NCBI RefSeq assembly: GCF_029870595.1
Contig: NZ_JAPDIR010000011.1
Span: forward strand, 96,203 to 160,202
DNA: 64,000 nucleotides
Source: Sphingomonas sp. CBMAI 2297
GTDB lineage: Bacteria > Pseudomonadota > Alphaproteobacteria > Sphingomonadales > Sphingomonadaceae
Direction of reading: 5' to 3'
Of the stretch, positions 59,651 through 64,000 are shown piece after piece. Below the pieces are notes generated by a model. That model worked only from the letters and a program-made list of their open reading frames with translations, searched no databases and was not told the origin of the DNA. The translations under genes were made by a program, and so were the position numbers. Position 1 is the stretch's first letter. Every line of letters begins with the position of its first letter.

Positions 59651-60246
59651 TTCACCGTGATAGTGATGCCGGACTCGCCGGGGAAGTCCTTGAAAAGCGC
59701 CTTGGCCATGCGCGCGGCCGCCGCGCCGGGCTGGTCGGGATCGGTGCCGCTCACGCTGCCGCTCTGCGCGCGGCCTTCCCACACAGTGGTGTTGTCGCTG
59801 CGGCGGCGCAGCTGCACCCACAGCTCGGTTTGATAGAGCTCGCGCGTCTTGCCGCCGATGCCGAAGCCGACATCGCCGCCGACACCCACGCCGCCGCGGC
59901 GCCCGCCGCTGAAGCCGCCCGCGCCCAGGCCGATGCTGACCGGCGACGGTTCCTTGAACGCGCCCTTGCTGGTGCGACGGAAGCCGACCGCGGCGATATA
60001 GCCCGAAGGCATGCTGCTCACCGACTGGACATAGCCCAGCCGTTCCAGCTCGGCGCGCACCGCATCGGCATAGGTCTGATATTCGGGGCCGAACGAATCG
60101 GTGTTGGCCATCGGCTCGACCGCGACGGTGGTACGCTCGATCGGCGCGCCCAGATGATAACGGGTGACGTCGATCGGCTGCGGGCGATAGCTGGGGGCAC
60201 AGGCTCCCAGCGCGGCGAGCAGGGCGATGCTGAGCGGCTTCTTCAC
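59647..60246 (-). CDS. DUF4136 family lipoprotein
   Basis: The 199-residue protein has a lipobox in LLAALGACAPSY, so it is probably an outer- or inner-membrane lipoprotein. The body, with the YHLGAPIERTTVAVEPM-like lead, YQTYADAVRAELERLGY and a Gly-rich GLGAGGFSGGRRGGVGVGG loop, matches the DUF4136 family, function unknown. The GTG start at 60246 has CAGGAG nine bases upstream and overlaps the TGA of an unannotated 28-codon frame (GTGA). The next gene (CCP-like peptidase) overlaps its stop by 4 bases. Confidence 0.8.
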   Translation of the reverse strand: MKKPLSIALLAALGACAPSYRPQPIDVTRYHLGAPIERTTVAVEPMANTDSFGPEYQTYADAVRAELERLGYVQSVSSMPSGYIAAVGFRRTSKGAFKEPSPVSIGLGAGGFSGGRRGGVGVGGDVGFGIGGKTRELYQTELWVQLRRRSDNTTVWEGRAQSGSVSGTDPDQPGAAAARMAKALFKDFPGESGITITVK

Positions 60247-60329
60247 GCGGACGAACTCCTGTTTCGCGAACGGAACGTCTCCGTTTGCCCTCCAACACGG
60301 ATCAGGTCGAGTCGGTTCCGCTGGGCCAT
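60243..60329 (-). CDS. Candidate 28-residue leader peptide
   Basis: ATG 60329 has a GGGAG motif seven bases upstream and the frame ends with TGA overlapping the GTG start of the DUF4136 gene (GTGA). The product is basic and Arg/Ser-rich (MAQRNRLDLIRVGGQ then TETFRSRNRSSSA). It could be a coupling leader or a small protein. No homologue can be recognised; chance is possible. Confidence 0.3.
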   Translation of the reverse strand: MAQRNRLDLIRVGGQTETFRSRNRSSSA

Positions 60330-60418
60330 GGGGCGACTCCCGCCTTGACTTGGCGGGCATCGGCCACTAGGCGAGCCCCTCTTTCCGGCATTCCTATAGT
60401 TTGAGAAGCGAATCGGTC

Positions 60419-60544
60419 ATGAAGATCGTGAATTCATTGAAGTCGCTCAAGGATCGGCATCGCGACAACCGCGTGATCCGCCGTCGTGGGCGCATCTACG
60501 TCATCAACAAGACCCAGAAGCGTTTCAAGGCCCGCCAGGGCTGA
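60419..60544 (+). CDS. rpmJ: 50S ribosomal protein L36 (bL36), 41-residue form
   Basis: The frame [20 protein letters not shown] followed by [20 protein letters not shown] and Gly is the bL36 protein of the longer, cysteine-free type. It has no zinc-binding cysteines, so it is the C-minus form. It is too short for most open-frame filters. The HAD gene follows five bases past the stop, so they are probably one transcript. Confidence 0.95.
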   Translation: MKIVNSLKSLKDRHRDNRVIRRRGRIYVINKTQKRFKARQG

Positions 60545-60549
60545 TTCGC

Positions 60550-61161
60550 GTGGTCCAGCCCCACACCGTCATCTTCGATGTCGGGAAGGTGCTGTTCGAC
60601 TGGGAACCTCGGTTCCTCTACGAGCGCCTGATCGAGGACGATCGGGCGCTCGAAGCGTTTCTGGCGAGCGTCGTCACCCGGGAGTGGCATTTCCAGCACG
60701 ACGCGGGGCGTCCGTTCGCGGAAACCTCGGCGGAGCTGGGCGCGCGCTTTCCGGAGCATGCGGCGCTGATCGCCGCCTGGGGGCCGCGCTTCAACGAGAC
60801 GCTGGGGCTGGCGATTCCCGGCATGACCGCGCTCGTCGAGGCGCTCGACGCCGCCGGCGTGCCGCTGTTCGCGATCACCAATTTCTCCGGCGAGTTCTGG
60901 CCGCCGTTCCGCGCCCGCGAAGCCGCGCTGTTCGATCGCTTCCGCGACATCGTCGTCTCGGGCGACGAGAAGCTCGTGAAGCCCGATCCCGCGATCTACG
61001 CGCTCGCGCTGCGCCGATTCGGTCTTGAGGGGCCGGACGCGGTGTTCATCGACGACAGCCTGCCCAACGTCGCCGCCGCGGCGGACGCGGGCATCCATGC
61101 GCTGCACTTCACCGGCGCGGCCAAGCTGCGTGCCGATCTGGAAGGGCTCGGGCTGCTCTAG
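60550..61161 (+). CDS. HAD family phosphatase (HAD-IA, YihX-like)
   Basis: The 203-residue protein starts at GTG with VIFDVGKVLFDWEPRFLYER, motif I of HAD-IA (Asp nucleophile; the +2 acid is replaced by Gly-Lys spacing as in the YihX group). Motif II is AITNFSGEFW, motif III a KPDPAIY, and motif IV VFIDDSLPNV. Such enzymes dephosphorylate sugar phosphates or dehalogenate small acids; substrate unknown. It lies five bases after rpmJ, probably in the same operon. Confidence 0.85.
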   Translation: MVQPHTVIFDVGKVLFDWEPRFLYERLIEDDRALEAFLASVVTREWHFQHDAGRPFAETSAELGARFPEHAALIAAWGPRFNETLGLAIPGMTALVEALDAAGVPLFAITNFSGEFWPPFRAREAALFDRFRDIVVSGDEKLVKPDPAIYALALRRFGLEGPDAVFIDDSLPNVAAAADAGIHALHFTGAAKLRADLEGLGLL

Positions 61162-61186
61162 GACGAAAGCCCGAACAAGCCGTTGC

Positions 61187-61236
61187 CCCCGCCTGCGCGC
61201 GGATGACAGGGTTTGCTGATCGAGTCGTGACCCCAG
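61187..61236. repeat. 50-base intergenic repeat, copy 2
   Basis: Matches 21657-21706, with GTTTGCTGATCGAGTCGTGA in the conserved half and CCCCAG at the end. It follows the HAD gene stop by 25 bases. Confidence 0.65.
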
Positions 61237-61269
61237 GTTGGGAACCCGAACAAGTATCTGATTTTCCAC

Positions 61270-61351
61270 CGTCATCCCGGCCTCGTGCCGGGATCCCGCT
61301 GCTTCTTGCCCTGCCGGGATAGCGGGACCCCGGCGCAAGGCCGAGGTGACG
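61270..61351. repeat. Imperfect 31-base inverted repeat
   Basis: The left arm (61270-61300, starting CGTCATCCCGGCCTCGTGCC) matches the reverse complement of the right arm (61321-61351) with a few mismatches and a 20-base loop. Each arm also has a small internal dyad. It lies between HAD and the convergent pyruvate kinase gene and can serve as a bidirectional stop. Confidence 0.6.
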
Positions 61352-61416
61352 AAGGAAGAATAGGAGTTCGGAACCCGGTCTTCTCCCCTCCCTTTCCAGA
61401 GAGGGGAGCGCAAGGA

Positions 61417-62904
61417 TCAGATCGCGTCCGGCCCCTCGCGGCCCGGATGGTTCTTCAGCTCGTCGCCGACCAGGGTCACCACGTGCAGCACGTTGGTCGA
61501 GCCGGGCGTCCGGAACGGCACGCCGGCGCACAGCACCACGCGGTCGCCCGCTGCGGCGATATGGTGGCGCAGCGCCATCCGCTTCGACTTGGCGACCATC
61601 TCCTCGAACGAATCGACGTCGCGCGTGTGGACCGCATGCGTGCCCCAGAGCAGGCCGAGCCGGCGCGCCGTATCGATCTTGGGCGTGAGCACCAGGATCG
61701 GCACCGACGGGCGCTCGCGCGCGATTCGCCGCGCGGTCGAGCCGGAGCTGGTGAAGCAGGTGATGCCCGAGGCGGAGACGGTGCGCGCGATGTTCTTCGC
61801 GGCTTCGGCCAGCGCGTCGGCGGTGGTGGGATCCGGCCGGGTCACGGTGAAGTGGACGCGGTCGCCATGCGCGGGGTCGCGCTCCACCGCATCGGCGATC
61901 GAGTTCATCATCGCCACCGATTCGACCGGCCATTTGCCCGCGGCGCTCTCGGCCGAGAGCATGATCGCGTCGGCACCGTCATAGACCGCGGTGGCGACGT
62001 CGGAGACTTCGGCGCGCGTCGGCGACGGGCTCTCGATCATCGATTCGAGCATCTGGGTGGCGACGATCACCGGGCGGCCCATGCGGCGCGCGGTCTCGAC
62101 GATGCGCTTCTGGAGCGGCGGCACGCTCTGCGGCGGCAGCTCCACGCCCAGGTCGCCGCGCGCGACCATCACGCCGTCGCACTGCTCGACGATCTCGTCG
62201 AGGCGGGCGATCGCGCTCGGCTTCTCGATCTTGGCGAGCAGGGCCGCCTTGCCGCCGATCAGGCGGCGGGCCTCCATCAGGTCCTCGGGGCGCTGGACGA
62301 AGCTGAGCGCGATCCAGTCGGCGCCCTGCTCCACCGCGAAGGCGAGGTCGCTGCGGTCCTTCTCGGTGAGCGCGGCGAGCGGCAGCACCATGTCGGGCAC
62401 GTTCAGGCCCTTGTTGTTCGACAGCGCCCCGCCGACCTCGACGATCGTGGTCAGGCGATCCGGCGCGACCGAGACGACGCGCAGCACCAGCTTGCCGTCG
62501 TCGAGCAGCAGGCGGGCATTCTCGTGCGCCGCCTCGAAGATCTCGCGGTGCGGCAGCTCGACGCGGGTGGCGTCGCCGGGCGTCTTGTCGCGGTCGAGGA
62601 TGAACTCGTGGCCGGTGACCAGCTGCACCTTGCCGTCGGCGAACTTGCCGACACGCAGCTTCGGGCCCTGCAGGTCCGCCAGGATCGTGGTCGGGCGGCC
62701 ATATTTCTGCTCGAGCCCGCGGATCGCCGCGAACAGCGGCACCTTCGATGCCTGGTCGCCATGGCTCATGTTGATCCGGAACGCATCGGCGCCCGCTTCG
62801 AACAGCTTGGCGATCATCTCGGGCGTCGCGCTGGCGGGGCCGAGCGTGGCGAGGATGCGAACCTTGCGCGTGCGGGGGCTGATTGCCTTTGTCATCGTTG
62901 TCAT
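61417..62904 (-). CDS. pyk: Pyruvate kinase
   Basis: Pyruvate kinase transfers phosphate from PEP to ADP. The 495-residue product has the N-terminal RKVRILATLGPASATPEMIA, FRINMSHGDQ, DLQGPKLRVG, the signature LLAKIEKPSAIARLDEIV with the catalytic Lys, and VMVARGDLGVELP, SAESAAGKWP and TSSGSTARRIARERP. Start is ATG 62904 or 62895; a GAGGAT motif lies two bases before the first and eleven before the second. The gene is convergent with HAD and divergent from DUF1244. Confidence 0.96.
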   Translation of the reverse strand: MTTMTKAISPRTRKVRILATLGPASATPEMIAKLFEAGADAFRINMSHGDQASKVPLFAAIRGLEQKYGRPTTILADLQGPKLRVGKFADGKVQLVTGHEFILDRDKTPGDATRVELPHREIFEAAHENARLLLDDGKLVLRVVSVAPDRLTTIVEVGGALSNNKGLNVPDMVLPLAALTEKDRSDLAFAVEQGADWIALSFVQRPEDLMEARRLIGGKAALLAKIEKPSAIARLDEIVEQCDGVMVARGDLGVELPPQSVPPLQKRIVETARRMGRPVIVATQMLESMIESPSPTRAEVSDVATAVYDGADAIMLSAESAAGKWPVESVAMMNSIADAVERDPAHGDRVHFTVTRPDPTTADALAEAAKNIARTVSASGITCFTSSGSTARRIARERPSVPILVLTPKIDTARRLGLLWGTHAVHTRDVDSFEEMVAKSKRMALRHHIAAAGDRVVLCAGVPFRTPGSTNVLHVVTLVGDELKNHPGREGPDAI

Positions 62905-62971
62905 ATCCTCGGCTTGTGCCTCGGTGCCTCTAGCCTCATATCCCGGAGGATCAACCGTGGAGGTGCGATAA

Positions 62972-63349
62972 ATGGACGAACTCGACCAGCTGGACGACGC
63001 CGTGGCGGCCAAGGCGTTCCGCAGCGTCGTCCGCCATCTCCGCCACCGCGCTGATGCGCAGAACATCGATCTGATGGGCCTGGCGGGCTTCTGCCGCAAC
63101 TGCCTGGCCGACTGGATCGTCGAGGCCGACCCGTCGATCGCCCGGGACGATGCGCGCCGCATCGTCTACGGCATGCCCTTCGCGGAGTGGAAGGCGCGCC
63201 ACCAGGGCGAAGCCACGCCCGATCAGGTTGCCCGGATGGAAGCGAGCCTGAAGCGCAACGCCGCGCTCGACCAGGCGGCGCTCGACGAGGCGCTGGACGA
63301 GAGCTTCCCGGCTAGCGACCCGCCTTCGATGACCGAGCCGGGGCGCTGA
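62972..63349 (+). CDS. DUF1244 family protein with DESFPASDPP tail
   Basis: The first 80 residues match DUF1244: VAAKAFRSVVRHLRHRADAQ, NIDLMGLAGFCRNCLADWIV with the hallmark FCRNCL, and VYGMPFAEWKARHQ. Then a short helical tail ends in ALDESFPASDPPSMTEPG, a motif that usually ends separate small proteins of sphingomonads, so this looks like a fusion of the two. Function of either part is unknown. It is divergent from pyk, and its 3' end overlaps the convergent SGNH gene by 38 bases. Confidence 0.85.
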   Translation: MDELDQLDDAVAAKAFRSVVRHLRHRADAQNIDLMGLAGFCRNCLADWIVEADPSIARDDARRIVYGMPFAEWKARHQGEATPDQVARMEASLKRNAALDQAALDEALDESFPASDPPSMTEPGR

Positions 63350-64000
63350 CCGCCGGCCTGGCCGGGTTGGCGGCCGGCGCCGGGAGCTTCCACTTCATCG
63401 CCTTGGCCACCGCGGCGCGCCAGATATCATAGCCTGCGCGGGTCATGTGCAGGCCGTCCTCGCGATAGAGCTCGGGGCGCGGCTTGCCGTCGGGGCCCAG
63501 CATCGCGGGGAAGATGTCGACATAGCCGAGCCGCCGGTCGGTCGCGACATAGTCGCGCACCAGCGTGTTGGTCGTGCGGATCCCGTCGATCAGCCGCCAG
63601 CGCGACGGGCTGGGCTTGATCGCGACGAACAGGACGCGGGTGCCGGGAAGGCGGAAATGCACCTTGGTCACCAGCGCCTCGAAATCGGAGAGCACTTCCT
63701 CGGGCGTGTGCCCGGCCTCCAGGTCGTTGTCGCCGGCATAGAAGACAATGGTCTTCGGCGCATGGGGCATCACGATCCGGTCGAAATAGCGGACGCTGTC
63801 GGGGATGGTGGAACCGCCAAAGCCCCGGTTGACGACATTGTGGCCGGGGAAATCGCGCGCGAGATCGGTCCACATCCGGATGCTCGAGCTGCCGAGGAAC
63901 AGCACCCCGCCCCTTGCCGGCCTGGCCGCGGCATCGCGGGCCTCGAACGCGGCGATCTCCGCGGCGAAGGGCTGCTTGTCGGCCGGGGCCGGGGCTGGGG
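63312..64000 (-). CDS. SGNH/GDSL hydrolase (5' end beyond window)
   Basis: The open frame runs off the right edge, so the start is outside. Visible blocks: LFLGSSSIRMW (block I with the nucleophile serine), NRGFGGSTIPD (block II), FYAGDNDLEAG (block III Gly/Asn) and YREDGLHMTRAGYDIWR (block V, DxxH). It resembles GDSL-type lipases/esterases; the N-terminal part seen is Ala/Pro-rich, possibly after a signal peptide. It overlaps DUF1244 by 38 bases tail to tail. Confidence 0.85.
   Translation of the reverse strand, partial: PAPAPADKQPFAAEIAAFEARDAAARPARGGVLFLGSSSIRMWTDLARDFPGHNVVNRGFGGSTIPDSVRYFDRIVMPHAPKTIVFYAGDNDLEAGHTPEEVLSDFEALVTKVHFRLPGTRVLFVAIKPSPSRWRLIDGIRTTNTLVRDYVATDRRLGYVDIFPAMLGPDGKPRPELYREDGLHMTRAGYDIWRAAVAKAMKWKLPAPAANPARPAVSAPARSSKAGR

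Noticed and set aside
60250..60345. SRP RNA or TPP riboswitch in the rpmJ/DUF4136 gap
   Set aside because: The GGAAGGAAGCAG core of SRP RNA and the THI-box CUGAGA element are absent on both strands.

Overview
The window reads as a chromosomal piece of a high-GC alphaproteobacterium, most likely Sphingomonadales (Sphingomonas or a close genus). The basis is gene content and style: two large TonB-dependent receptors, sphingomonad-type short intergenic palindromes, compact operons with 4-base start/stop overlaps, a small sigma-70-like factor, and family members such as DUF2093, DUF1244, MidA and PgeF. This is inference; no rRNA or marker alignment was possible. I see no tRNA, rRNA, integrase, transposase or CRISPR array.

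Layout. 1-8.1 kb: a truncated Crp/Fnr regulator, murA, an alpha/beta hydrolase, a secreted GH92 mannosidase, a CE2-like deacetylase and a secreted TPR protein. 8.3-18.4 kb: a PLP-dependent trans-sulfuration enzyme, a two-domain peptidoglycan hydrolase with no signal peptide, the tight lgt-midA-GNAT-pgeF operon, an orphan molybdopterin oxidoreductase, hemH and phaB. 18.5-28.8 kb: housekeeping genes (rpmB, tadA, a CBS/CorC-type protein, purD and xseA with overlapping start codons, an M23 peptidase) and several small hypothetical proteins. 29.0-34.9 kb: a TonB receptor and clpB, which has a plausible heat-shock promoter.

34.9-44.9 kb is the accessory centre. Four proteins start with a closely related eCIS_core (DUF4157) domain and then carry unrelated C-terminal modules: a zincin-like metallopeptidase, an ADP-ribosyltransferase-like module, and two OTU-like cysteine protease candidates, one with an SV40-like nuclear localisation signal and acidic tracts. 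Three form one operon and the fourth lies beyond a second TonB receptor. This looks like a modular effector cassette, possibly aimed at eukaryotic cells. No contractile-sheath, tube, baseplate or T6SS gene and no obvious immunity gene is present in the window.

44.9-64 kb: M28 and M16 peptidases, a DUF808 membrane protein, purE-purK, gpmA, a dienelactone hydrolase, a FUSC protein, a sigma factor, a minus-strand run of envelope/peptidase genes (DUF4136 lipoprotein, CCP-like M14 carboxypeptidase, a TonB_C-like secreted protein, GNAT), a 41-codon bL36 gene coupled to a HAD phosphatase, pyruvate kinase, DUF1244 and a truncated SGNH hydrolase. Starts were chosen by reading ribosome-binding sites, overlaps and family N-termini. 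Domain calls come from motif recognition, not database searches.
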